The position numbers were made by a program, and so were the translations under genes. The notes beneath the pieces are model-generated. The model did no database searches. It was not told the DNA's origin and saw only the letters and a program-made list of their open reading frames with translations. A stretch of 64,000 bases of DNA from Aurantiacibacter xanthus (GTDB taxonomy: Bacteria > Pseudomonadota > Alphaproteobacteria > Sphingomonadales > Sphingomonadaceae). This document shows, piece by piece, positions 37,427-46,151 of this stretch (the first letter of the stretch is position 1; each line of letters opens with the position of its first letter). The stretch covers positions 18,300-82,299 of the forward strand of contig NZ_QXFM01000145.1 in assembly GCF_003584015.1 (NCBI RefSeq), read 5' to 3'.

Positions 37427-37836
37427 CAGGCACCACGTTCGGCATCAAGATAGCGACGCACCCGCATGATATCAGTCAGCTCACCGCCAAGCATGACGTC
37501 GAGCGCACTCGCTCCGGCAAAGGCGGCGTTACCTGCCTTGATCCAGGCGTAGCCCCGCTGGGCTTCGGAAAAGATGATCCTCAGCGCCTTGTGAATACCC
37601 ATCAGGTTGGAGAGCCGTGCCGCACCATCGCGCGAGACACGGCCCGCACCCTCAGCCTTCCACCGCCGGTAGGAGCGAACCGGCATGTCGAGCAAAGTCG
37701 CTGCCTGCTCGTCTGTGAGTTCCCATTTGCCGAACAGGTTTAGCACGGCGCGAAACATCGCCGATGCTTCCTCCTGAGTTACAGGATCGGGTCGGAAGGC
37801 GTGGGGGACGGTATCAACGGGTTGCAAAGCCAACAT
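37423..37836 (-). CDS. Xre/MbcA/ParS-type antitoxin of the RES pair
   Basis: A 137-residue antitoxin. After a short leader it has a helix-turn-helix (WELTDEQAATLLDMPVRSYRRWKAEG) and a C-terminal Xre-like toxin-binding region ending GGELTDIMRVRRYLDAERGAW, the DUF2384 pattern. The ATG at 37836 removes an unlikely upstream extension. It is followed with a 4-base overlap by the RES toxin; the pair probably autoregulates from the AT-rich stretch just upstream (37840-37890). Confidence 0.85.
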   Translation of the reverse strand: MLALQPVDTVPHAFRPDPVTQEEASAMFRAVLNLFGKWELTDEQAATLLDMPVRSYRRWKAEGAGRVSRDGAARLSNLMGIHKALRIIFSEAQRGYAWIKAGNAAFAGASALDVMLGGELTDIMRVRRYLDAERGAW

Positions 37837-37896
37837 GACTATTCTCCATATGGCAGCATATACCACTTTGAATGCCATTTGGCAAGATAACGATTC

Positions 37897-40800
37897 TCAT
37901 CCCACAAGTCGCGCCAAGACCGCTACTGCGCTCGTCGTCGGGACGAAAAGTCGCGTTTGATAGCGTATGATCTCGGTGAAGCACCCATGTGTCTTGTACC
38001 AGTCGAGGCGCGACGCCGACCAACCAGCCAGTTCGAGCCGCTGCGCGCCATTGACGAGGCTGCGCTTGAGCGTAAGCGCTTCGCGGCTTTTGATTTGCAT
38101 CGGTCGCCCTGTCCCGAGCACCGCATCGACGATTTGCTCTGCCGAAAAGGCATGTTCGTCCTCGAGCCCAAGCGCCTGGCAAAGTTCGGGCACGCAATGG
38201 AGGGGAACCTCCCGGCCTAACAGCGAGCGTCCATCTCGCGCCGAAATCCGGCTGACCCGAACATAGTCGGAAGGGAGTTTGTCCCACACCGGAAGCAGCA
38301 GGCCGGTTGCAAGATGCAGGCGCTCGCGCTTGTGATTTGAGGCGGCGTCATCGACCTCCACCTGCCACAGGCGGCGAAATTCGGTTGGATCCACCGTTTC
38401 CCAGTTGCTCTCCGCGAGTTGATCGGCGGTGATGTGCCCATGCTTCAAGGGACGGACAAGCTCGAAGCGGGCCACCCGCATACCTTCGTCGGTGAGCAGA
38501 CTTCGCGCCGGGACAAGCAGCCCGATCCGGCCTGAGCGCGCATTGCGCAGAAGCTGCTGACGCGCACCTGAAAAGCCGTAGAGCTCCTCGAGGCGTTCGA
38601 GCCGCATAGGCTTGAGCGCACGGGCGATCTCAAGTTCCAGGAGGTGCGTAGTCGCGCCCGACAGCGCATCGGTGCGCAGTAGAGTGTCGGTCAGCACCTC
38701 GTAATGCTCCACCGCAATGGTCTCGACCCCAATGTCGAGCGTGCCGGCCTGGCGTGCTGCATCGATCCGCGCTTCGACGAGGCCGAGAAACTCGTCAAAT
38801 ATGCCGTTCTGCAAAGCAATCGGCAACGCGAGGATGCGATTGAGCCAGCGCTGGATTGTTGGCAGGTCATCGACCATCCCGCCGTCCGGCCCTTCGACCC
38901 TGAGCCCGCTCAATTCCTCAAACCGGGAAAGCGTAACGGCTTCCAGCTTGCCTGCGAACAACAGGCCGAACCAGCGATGAAGCGCCTCCCTGGCGTAGGT
39001 GCTCTCGAGATTGTCGGCAGGATCAAAGAGGTTCTGCCCACCAGTCTGGCGCTGCCCGCGGGTCAGTGCCCCGAGGCTGTCGAGCCGCCGTGCAATCGTC
39101 GATATAAACCGACGTTCGCCACGCACATCGGTGGTCACCGGGCGGAACAGCGGGGCCGATGCCTGATTGGTACGGTTGGTACGGCCAAGGCCCTGAATCG
39201 CGGCATCGGCCCGCCAGCCCGGCTCAAGCAGGAAGTGGACCCGGCGCATCTGGTTCTTTGCCGCAAGGTCGGCATGATAACTGCGGCCGGTGCCACCGGC
39301 ATCGGAGAAAACCAGAATCCGCTTTGTCCCGTCCATAAAATCTCGCGTGTCGGCGACATTGGCGCGCGGAGAGCGCGACTGGAGCACCTGGCGTCCATCG
39401 CGCCCGACGATCAGGCGGCGAGTACGGCCGGTGACTTCGGCGACCTGATCGACACCGAACCGTTCGATGATCGCATCGAGCGCCGTCGCGATCGGCGGCA
39501 AGGCACAGAGCTGCTCGATCATGCGATCGCGCGCGGCAAGCGCCGAACGACAGAGAACAGGAGCACCGTTCTCATCACTCATCGGTTCGGACCGGGCATT
39601 GCCGTTCTCGTCCGTAAACACGGCCATCAGCCGCACGGGAAAGCTCTTGGTGAGGTAATCAACCACGTATTCGCGGGGAGAGAGATCGATTTCGAGTGCT
39701 TCACGTTCTGCATCGGAGAGATCGGCGAGGCGGCGATTGAGCATGGCTTCGGCTGTCGAGACGAGTTGCACTACAACAGCATTGCCGTCGGCGAGTGCCG
39801 TATCAATCGCAGGCAGCAGGCTCGGCAGCTTCATCGATAGAAGGAGTTGCGCGAAGAAGCGCTGCTTGGTGCCTTCAAACACCGAAAGCGCCGCCGATTT
39901 GGCGCCTGAATTCAGGGTATCGCCACTGTCAGTGTCGACGATCCGGGTTGCCTCGAGTGCCTCGCGCAGGTTGGCATGAATGATTGCCCAGGCGTCTGCA
40001 TAGGAGTCATAAACCGCTACCTGGTCGGGGGTCAGGCAATGCTCGAGAACCTCGTACTCAACTCCGGCGAATGAAAGTGCCCTCGCCGCGTACAGTCCGA
40101 GTGACTTCAGATCACGGGCGACCAGTTCCATTGCAGCGATACCGCCATCGCGGATGTCTGCGACGAAGGCTTCGCGATTGGCAAAAGCCGTCTCGGGACC
40201 CCAAAGGCCAAGACGGGTGGCATAGGCGAGATTATTGACGTCGGATGCCCCGGTCGCCGAAGCGTAGAGCACGCGGGCGCGCGGCAGCAGATTCTGGATG
40301 CGAACACCGGCAATGCCCTGCTCCGATCCCTTGACCTTACCACGTGAGCCCTCCCCGCCTGCGGCGTTGGCCATCGCATGGGCTTCGTCGAAGACGATGA
40401 GCCCGTCGAAGTCCTCCCCTGCCCATTCGAGAATCTGATCGAGCCTGGTCGCGTCGCTTCGACCCGAACGCAGTGTCGGATAAGTCACGAAGAGTATGCC
40501 CTCGCGCATCCCGATCGGGACACCGAGCTTCCATTGGCCAAGGGGCTGGACGTCGATGGGAAGGCCGCCGAGCGCGCTCCAGTCGCGGCGGGCATCTTCG
40601 AGCAAAGCTTCGTTCTTGGAAATCCAGATGTGGCGCCGTTCACCCCTCACCCACCGGTCGAGGATGACGGAAGCGACCTGCCGTCCTTTCCCTGCACCAG
40701 TTCCGTCACCAAGAAAGTAGCCCATGCGGTAGGCGTGCCCCTCGGCGCTCGCCTTCAAGGCGCAGCCCTTGTCGTCGGGCTCAAACCGTCCCGGCAGATC

Positions 40801-42129
40801 GCGGGCATGCGCGCTTGCGGCATAGATCAGGGTCTCGGCCTGCGCAGCGGATAGGACGCCCCCAGCAATGAGGTTCGACGGAAGCTGAGGCACCACTTCG
40901 GGCACGGGTGCGGTTATCGAACCCATCGCAACGGATTCGACCAGGGGGGTCGGATGCGGGACAGCATCTGCAATTGAGATCCGGCTCGGCCGGTAGGGCA
41001 AATAATGCCCAACCTGGCTTTCGATCGGCGCAGGTGCTTCGAGCGGAGTAAAATCAAGCGGCAGGATCGACGGCGCCGCATTGGTTGGATGGACCTTAAG
41101 TGGAACTGGTTTCGTCTTGTTCGCAACCAGCCGAAGCGGCAATGCTGGCTTAATGCCGATGCTGGGTCCCGCGGGCAGGCTTACCCGGTCAGGGAGCATA
41201 TCGATCAGCAGATGAAGCTCGGCAAAGTTTGCCGGCTGGGCAATGATCGGGCTGGTACCATCCTCAGCCTTGTCGAGAATCAGGAGCCGGGTTGAGATTG
41301 AGGTGCCCTGCTTGATGAAACCGCGCTCGATCGTCGCGTTGAGGCGCAACGAGAGGGGACCAGCGATCCCGGCGAGGAACTTCGGAAGCTCGAACCATTC
41401 GGGCATCACTGCGACCAGGCGGCCACCGGGCAGAAGGCGCTTCCAGGCAGAACGTAAGTGCCGGTCGCCAGTGCGGCTATCGTGGCCCCTCTCGATACCG
41501 TGTGAATATGGCGGGTTCATCAGCACCACGCTCGGACCCACGTCGGGCGTGAGAAGTTCGTCGATCAGTTCCCCGTCAAATCCCGTGACTGTCGCCTCCG
41601 GAAACACGACGCCCAGGCATTCGCGGCGCAGCGGCGATATCTCGTTGAGAGCAAGACGCGCAGTTGCCTTTGCTGCCCATACGCCCAGCATCCCGGTCCC
41701 GGCCGACGGCTCGAGAACCAGTTCAGCGGCAGAAATCGCGCATGCCTTTGCAGCCATCCAGGCCAGACGGGGCGGCGTCGCGAATTGTTGCCACTCGATC
41801 TGCTCATCGCTCCGGTTGGACTGGGTCGGGACCAGACGTTCGAGGTGCGTGAATGCCTCATCGGCGAAGCTGGAAGACATTGCAGGTGAGAATTCAGTTG
41901 CCTGCGCCAGGAACAACACCTGCGCCAATTCAAGTGCGGCATGGGCATCGCGTACGGACCAGCGTCCTTCGGCGTCGCTACCGCCGAAGTGATCGGCCAT
42001 TGTTGCATTCACAGTGAGCCGTGAAATTGCTTGATCTGCAGCGAGCCGCGCGGCCAGCGCCCTCGCCGCTGCCAGCACTTGCGGCTCGGCGGGATCGGAG
42101 AATGCGAAAGCGGTATTTGCGTGTGACAT
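37897..42129 (-). CDS. Methyltransferase / Strawberry-notch-like helicase fusion
   Basis: A 1410-residue protein. The N-terminal 300 residues are a class I SAM-dependent methyltransferase (LVLEPSAGTGMLGVWA for SAM binding, VVLMNPPYSHG near residue 203 as an NPPY-type catalytic motif). The middle and C-terminal parts are a Strawberry-notch-type SF2 helicase: GDGTGAGKGRQVAS near residue 474 (Walker A), LIVFDEAHAM near residue 578 (DEAH), and a helicase C domain with RILVFSDAGGTGRSYHAD and GLGRTNRTNQ. Similar giants accompany ArdC and Toprim primase on plasmids and phages; they are thought to process or protect incoming DNA. Substrate unknown. Confidence 0.88.
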   Translation of the reverse strand: MSHANTAFAFSDPAEPQVLAAARALAARLAADQAISRLTVNATMADHFGGSDAEGRWSVRDAHAALELAQVLFLAQATEFSPAMSSSFADEAFTHLERLVPTQSNRSDEQIEWQQFATPPRLAWMAAKACAISAAELVLEPSAGTGMLGVWAAKATARLALNEISPLRRECLGVVFPEATVTGFDGELIDELLTPDVGPSVVLMNPPYSHGIERGHDSRTGDRHLRSAWKRLLPGGRLVAVMPEWFELPKFLAGIAGPLSLRLNATIERGFIKQGTSISTRLLILDKAEDGTSPIIAQPANFAELHLLIDMLPDRVSLPAGPSIGIKPALPLRLVANKTKPVPLKVHPTNAAPSILPLDFTPLEAPAPIESQVGHYLPYRPSRISIADAVPHPTPLVESVAMGSITAPVPEVVPQLPSNLIAGGVLSAAQAETLIYAASAHARDLPGRFEPDDKGCALKASAEGHAYRMGYFLGDGTGAGKGRQVASVILDRWVRGERRHIWISKNEALLEDARRDWSALGGLPIDVQPLGQWKLGVPIGMREGILFVTYPTLRSGRSDATRLDQILEWAGEDFDGLIVFDEAHAMANAAGGEGSRGKVKGSEQGIAGVRIQNLLPRARVLYASATGASDVNNLAYATRLGLWGPETAFANREAFVADIRDGGIAAMELVARDLKSLGLYAARALSFAGVEYEVLEHCLTPDQVAVYDSYADAWAIIHANLREALEATRIVDTDSGDTLNSGAKSAALSVFEGTKQRFFAQLLLSMKLPSLLPAIDTALADGNAVVVQLVSTAEAMLNRRLADLSDAEREALEIDLSPREYVVDYLTKSFPVRLMAVFTDENGNARSEPMSDENGAPVLCRSALAARDRMIEQLCALPPIATALDAIIERFGVDQVAEVTGRTRRLIVGRDGRQVLQSRSPRANVADTRDFMDGTKRILVFSDAGGTGRSYHADLAAKNQMRRVHFLLEPGWRADAAIQGLGRTNRTNQASAPLFRPVTTDVRGERRFISTIARRLDSLGALTRGQRQTGGQNLFDPADNLESTYAREALHRWFGLLFAGKLEAVTLSRFEELSGLRVEGPDGGMVDDLPTIQRWLNRILALPIALQNGIFDEFLGLVEARIDAARQAGTLDIGVETIAVEHYEVLTDTLLRTDALSGATTHLLELEIARALKPMRLERLEELYGFSGARQQLLRNARSGRIGLLVPARSLLTDEGMRVARFELVRPLKHGHITADQLAESNWETVDPTEFRRLWQVEVDDAASNHKRERLHLATGLLLPVWDKLPSDYVRVSRISARDGRSLLGREVPLHCVPELCQALGLEDEHAFSAEQIVDAVLGTGRPMQIKSREALTLKRSLVNGAQRLELAGWSASRLDWYKTHGCFTEIIRYQTRLFVPTTSAVAVLARLVG

Positions 42130-42232
42130 GAGAGACCTCCTGAAGAGGCCCTGGGTTTGTCCGGGTGTCCGTTCGGATGGATCCGCCCGGGGGCCTCACA
42201 AGGCCCCAAGCCCGCTTTCCTCTCACCGACAT

Positions 42233-43141
42233 TCAGACCGCAGCTCGGACTGAGCGCATGAGCACATCATTCCAGTCGTCGCCGGGTAGCTCCGGACGCC
42301 TGGTGACAATCAGCCGCCCTTCGCAAGCGTAGGCATCTCGCGCACGCTCTTCAGCAAGGTGCCCGCCCGCATCATTGTCGACAAAGAGATACAGCTGGTG
42401 CACCGATTCCGGGATTGTGGCCAAGCCGAAGCGTTCGTTTCCTAGCGTCGCCCAGCAGGGAACCTTGAACATTTGCATCGCTGAGAGGGCCGTTTCGTTT
42501 CCCTCTGCGAGGCCAAGGCGTCCCCCATTCGGGTACGCGAAACGCACCGCCCCAGAACCGGGGCTGCCTAACGCACGCCTGGGCTGATCGAAAGAAGCCA
42601 AGCTGGTTTTGTCGAGGTCAAGGAAGGAGCGGTGCAGCGCCAGAATTCCGGCATCATTGCGCACGGCCGCCACCATCGCGGGTAGAAACCGGACAGCACC
42701 CTTTGGCCCCAGCGGCATATGCGGGTGGAAACGCAGCTCCGGCGAAGAAATCGTGATGCCTCTGGACACGAGGTACTTCTCGGCGGGGCTGCCAGCGATG
42801 GTCGACGCCTCACGCCAGAGCCTCAGCGCATTGCGATTGGCGACTTCCTCGCGCGGTTCGGCCACGATCGGACCACTCGTGCCATCGAACAGGTCCGCAA
42901 TTCGTATTCCGAGCCCGGCCATGGCTTCTAACACCGCCTCGTTCGTGCAGCCGGCAAAGCAATGAACAAGAATTGCGCGCTTTCCGAGTGTGATACTTAG
43001 CGAAGGAGTGCGGTCGTCGTGGGCCGGACAGCAGCACATTCCGCGCGAACGCGACCAGGCACCGCCCAGCTGCTCGACTATCTTGCGCGCGCGGGTTTCC
43101 AGTTGCAGACCTTGGAATTGGGATGATCGGTGTTGGTGCAT
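42233..43141 (-). CDS. Toprim-type DNA primase
   Basis: A 302-residue primase. A CHC2-type zinc-binding segment (CCCPAHDDRTPSLSI, HCFAGCTNEAV) is followed by a catalytic Toprim domain with the Glu in EGNETALSAMQ and the DxD in YLFVDNDAGG. It lacks a helicase domain. The ATG at 43141 is chosen for GGAG eight bases upstream. It could prime complementary-strand synthesis after transfer. It lies behind the helicase gene's promoter region on the same strand and diverges from the transglycosylase at 43269, with a GTTC-N7-GTTC box between. Confidence 0.87.
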   Translation of the reverse strand: MHQHRSSQFQGLQLETRARKIVEQLGGAWSRSRGMCCCPAHDDRTPSLSITLGKRAILVHCFAGCTNEAVLEAMAGLGIRIADLFDGTSGPIVAEPREEVANRNALRLWREASTIAGSPAEKYLVSRGITISSPELRFHPHMPLGPKGAVRFLPAMVAAVRNDAGILALHRSFLDLDKTSLASFDQPRRALGSPGSGAVRFAYPNGGRLGLAEGNETALSAMQMFKVPCWATLGNERFGLATIPESVHQLYLFVDNDAGGHLAEERARDAYACEGRLIVTRRPELPGDDWNDVLMRSVRAAV

Positions 43142-43222
43142 GGGGGCATCTCCATCGTAACGTGCCTCCACCCGCGCAGCCTCCGCTCTGCGTCGCTGAC
43201 GTTTCATTTTCCTACATCATAT

Positions 43223-43237
43223 GTTCTATATATGTTC
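43223..43237 (+). promoter_or_regulatory. SOS-box-like direct repeat between primase and transglycosylase
   Basis: GTTCTATATATGTTC is a perfect GTTC-N7-GTTC repeat in an AT-rich promoter region between divergent genes, 32 bases before the transglycosylase start (43269) and 82 bases before the primase start (43141). Confidence 0.6.
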
Positions 43238-43268
43238 TTTCTCGATTCGACCACCAAAGGATTCGGGA

Positions 43269-43928
43269 ATGAGACTGAAATGGGCAGTAGTTGCAGGGGC
43301 AACGACAGGATTTGGGTCCGTCCTCCCCGCTCACGCGCAGGATATGGAGCCCCCTCAGATGACCGTTGCCTCGGAGTTGACGACCGATGGCTTCCGCGTT
43401 GCAGAAGGGACTGATGGCTTCCTTCTCGTCGAACATGGCATTTGGAGAAAGCCTCCAACGGCCTCGTCCGAGCCGCCGGCTACCGATGCGGGTCGAACCT
43501 ATCTGCCCTATCGATATCCAAAGCCCCAAGGCAGCGCGCCATCGGGCTTCCGTCGGGCAAGCTACCTTCCTCATGTTTACGCTGCTGAGGCGCAATACTC
43601 GCTACCAAGCGGCCTTCTCGACGCTCTTGTATGGACGGAATCACGATATAATCCGATGGCCATCAGCAAGGCCGGGGCCGCAGGCTTGGGGCAATTGATG
43701 CCAGGGACAGCGCGGGACCTTGGCGTTTCAAATCGCTTCGATCCCAAGGCGAACATCTTGGGTGCGGCCCGATACCTACGCCAGATGCTGGACAAATTCG
43801 GGGTGGTTCATCTGGCCCTCGCCGCATACAACGCAGGTCCAGGTGCCGTCGAGCGCGCAGGCGGTATTCCTCGCAATGGCGAGACACCGGCCTATGTGCG
43901 TGAAGTGCTGCGCCATTGGCGTTTTTGA
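43269..43928 (+). CDS. VirB1-like lytic transglycosylase
   Basis: A 219-residue exported murein hydrolase. The ATG at 43269 gives a signal peptide ([19 protein letters not shown]). The C-terminal half is an SLT domain: catalytic Glu in [11 protein letters not shown], then [16 protein letters not shown] and [13 protein letters not shown]. It opens the peptidoglycan to let a transfer apparatus assemble, and could serve the F-type or Trb channel. An SOS-like box lies in its promoter. The preceding 50 bases are AT-rich. Confidence 0.9.
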   Translation: MRLKWAVVAGATTGFGSVLPAHAQDMEPPQMTVASELTTDGFRVAEGTDGFLLVEHGIWRKPPTASSEPPATDAGRTYLPYRYPKPQGSAPSGFRRASYLPHVYAAEAQYSLPSGLLDALVWTESRYNPMAISKAGAAGLGQLMPGTARDLGVSNRFDPKANILGAARYLRQMLDKFGVVHLALAAYNAGPGAVERAGGIPRNGETPAYVREVLRHWRF

Positions 43929-43940
43929 ACGGGGGGTGTT

Positions 43941-44138
43941 GTGAGCGCGGATCGAAGACGCGTCTCGGGAGTTTTGAGCCGGGGTAGACGCGGGTTGTTC
44001 CTGACCACGACAGACGACGTCGTCTGGATCATCGAGAGGGAAGAACCCGAATGCGAATTCGTCGGATCAGCGGTGATTGTCGAGGGGGTTGTCGCAGGTC
44101 GAGATCGTTTGCGCGCAGACTGGATTGGACCGGTCTGA
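43941..44138 (+). CDS. DUF5818-like small protein
   Basis: A 65-residue protein from a GTG at 43941, 12 bases after the transglycosylase stop. The pattern SGVLSRGRRGLFLTTTDDVVW and GSAVIVEGVVAGRDRLRADWIG is the same beta-rich DUF5818 type as the N-terminal part of the protein at 21386. Probably co-transcribed with the transglycosylase. Unknown role. Confidence 0.6.
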   Translation: MSADRRRVSGVLSRGRRGLFLTTTDDVVWIIEREEPECEFVGSAVIVEGVVAGRDRLRADWIGPV

Positions 44139-44153
44139 TCGACGCCCTAGTTA

Positions 44154-45406
44154 TCAGGCTGCGCGCTTCCCTGCCTTCTTGATGTCGATGACCTTCCCGC
44201 CGCTCAGATAGTCAGCCCAGTCCTGCATCATCCGGCGCCGAGGAGCCAGGTATTCAGCGGCATTGTAAGCTCCACGCACGTCGTTTTTCTCCGAATGCGC
44301 GAGCTGTAGTTCGACCCAATCCTCATGGTATTTTCTGATCCACATGGGCGGCTTGCCGAACTCGACCAACTGCTCATTGGCCCAGGTGCTCGCCAAGCCC
44401 CGGAAGCCGTGTACGGTTTGGCGACTGTGGTATCCGAGGCGATAGAGCGCGTAGATCATTGTGTTCTCTGAAAGCGGCTTGTTTGGGCCATTACCCGGGA
44501 AGAGAAACTCGCCAGGCGCTGCTGCTATCATAGATTTCGCGATGTGCGTTGCCTGCTGCGAGAGGGGCACCAAATGCTCTCGTCCCATCTTCATTCGCTC
44601 GGCCGGTATGCGCCAGACAGGTGATTTGCCGCCGAGGTCTTCGAACTCGGATTTGGCGGCGAAGCGGAGCTCCTTCGTTCGAACCCAAGTCAGGAGCGCA
44701 AAGAGAACTGCGTCACGGGTGATTGAGGACCGCCGTTCGCCCTCTTCCTGGTAGGCATGCAGCTTCTCGATGAATGCGGGCAATTCGCTGAGCGGCAGAC
44801 GGCTCATATGCTTCACTCGTGGTCGCGGCTTTAGCGCCCCACGCAGATGTGTCGTCGGATCATTCGAGGCCAGGCCACACGCGATTGCGAACTGGAAGAC
44901 TTGCCCCACCCTTGCTTCGCACGCCGGCTGATATCGAGCGCGCCTCTTGCTTCGATTTTGCGTATCATTGCCAGGACGTCGGGCGCCGTGATTTCATGAA
45001 CGAGTTTCTCGCCGATGGCTGGAAACACGTCCCTTTCCATGCGCGACCAGACGCGTTCGGCGTGCGCGGCATTCAACGCGCTCTTTCGATTTTCATGCCA
45101 GCGCTTTGCGACATCAAAGAAAGTGGCACCCTCCTGGGAGATCACTTCCCCCTTGGATTTCATTGGATCCTTGCCCTCGGCTAGCAACGCCTTTGCGGCT
45201 GTGCGCTTGGCACGCGCTGCAGCTATCCCGAGATCTGGGTAAGCGCCGAACGAGAGCAACTTCTCCTTGCCTGCGAAGCGGTACTTCATCCGCCACAACT
45301 TTGATCCGTTCGGCTGGACGAACAGGAATAGGCCCTCCCCGTCGGCCAGCTTGTAGGCGCGATCACTTGGCTTGGAATTTCGGGCCTGAGTCTCCGTGAG
45401 AGGCAT
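44154..45406 (-). pseudogene. int: Tyrosine integrase (P4-type), broken by a frameshift
   Basis: Two overlapping frames together make one full P4/DUF4102-type integrase. The first (45406 to about 44910) has TETQARNSKPSDRAYKLADG, LFVQPNGSKLWRMKYR and LLSFGAYPDLGIAAARAKR and reaches RRAKQG; the second continues with VGQVFQFAIACGLA, catalytic Arg in VLFALLTWVRTKELRFA, HGFRGLAST (His-x-x-Arg) and the Tyr region VELQLAHSEKNDVRGAYNAAEYL. One base appears missing at about 44908-44913. Start at 45406 (MPLTETQ). Either inactivated or a sequencing error. The tRNA-Met fragment 179 bases upstream fits its target. Confidence 0.85.
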
Positions 45407-45437
45407 TGGGGGTATCGCTCCTTTCCGACACTCCGCG

Positions 45438-45459
45438 AAAATACCCCCAAAATACCCCC
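45438..45459 (-). repeat. Tandem 11-base repeat upstream of integrase (arm-type sites)
   Basis: AAAATACCCCC occurs twice in direct succession (45438-45448, 45449-45459), and an inverted copy GGGGGTAT lies at 45408-45415. Tandem short repeats between int and its attachment site are typical integrase arm-binding sites; this role is inferred. Confidence 0.55.
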
Positions 45460-45584
45460 ACACCAAATCTGGCTGCATGTGGAAGACCATGGGCGCATGC
45501 GGACGCGAATCACCCGCAAACCTCTGCTTTTCTTTCGATTTTTGGAAAAATGCGGAAGCTAGTGGAAGCTTCCGGATCAAGGAA

Positions 45585-45628
45585 TGGTAGCGGAGGAGGG
45601 ACTCGAACCCCCGACACGCGGATTATGA
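45585..45628 (-). other. Attachment site: 3' part of a tRNA-Met gene
   Basis: The minus strand reads a tRNA 3' half: anticodon loop with CAT followed by the AATCCGC anticodon stem side, GTGTC variable loop, a complete T-arm with loop TTCGAGT, and acceptor end CTCCGCTACCA. The 5' half is absent: upstream bases do not form the matching anticodon stem, D-arm or acceptor strand. This is the portion of tRNA-Met that integrases of this class carry as the attachment core. It lies on the same strand as, and immediately upstream of, the integrase. Not a functional tRNA. Confidence 0.8.
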
Positions 45629-45861
45629 TGACGCGATATCGCCCCAAACAACGCGGCGAAATCGACACAAAACTGCCGATTTCTCTCTTCTAATTGCCGA
45701 CTATCGGTCGGTCAATATCACAAATCATGACACAATTCCATGTGTAGTCTTCCGATGACCTCTTACGATCCAAGCCATTCTTGATTACCTCAGTCGAGCC
45801 ATTGGCATCGGCTTCTGCAGGCCTCGAAAATATTATCGCCCGATTGAAGCGCTGCATGGCG

Positions 45862-46083
45862 TCACCACAACGCTCGGGAATCGAGCCACCGCTCGACCTC
45901 TTCGAGTTTGAAACGCGGACGAGGAACCAAACCGCGGCCGAGATCATATTCGGCTGGAAAGCCATCCGGCCGAGCACGCCGGTAGCGATCGATAGTTCGT
46001 CGGGAGACACGAGCCATACCGGCGAACTCCTCGACCGTGATAAATTGGATTCGTTGTGTAGAAAGACGCGAATTGTCCATCAC
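45862..46083 (-). CDS. AlpA-like helix-turn-helix protein (excisionase-type)
   Basis: A 73-residue protein with a MerR/AlpA-type motif FITVEEFAGMARVSRRTIDRYRR and a C-terminal FKLEEVERWLDSRALW, as in AlpA proteins that regulate integrase excision in P4-like islands. It starts at 46083 (a second ATG is three bases on). It lies on the far side of the tRNA fragment from the integrase, which places it at the opposite end of the element when integrated. About 230 bases between it and the att site contain no gene I can support. Confidence 0.7.
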   Translation of the reverse strand: MMDNSRLSTQRIQFITVEEFAGMARVSRRTIDRYRRARPDGFPAEYDLGRGLVPRPRFKLEEVERWLDSRALW

Positions 46084-46151
46084 GCTACACCGAGGCGCGA
46101 CTGAATGATGTTGCGAGGATCGGCAAATATTGCATTGGCGTCAAACCTCCC

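Noticed and set aside
45585..45660. Complete tRNA-Met gene
   Set aside because: Only the 3' half fits; the 5' acceptor strand, D-arm and 5' anticodon stem are missing.
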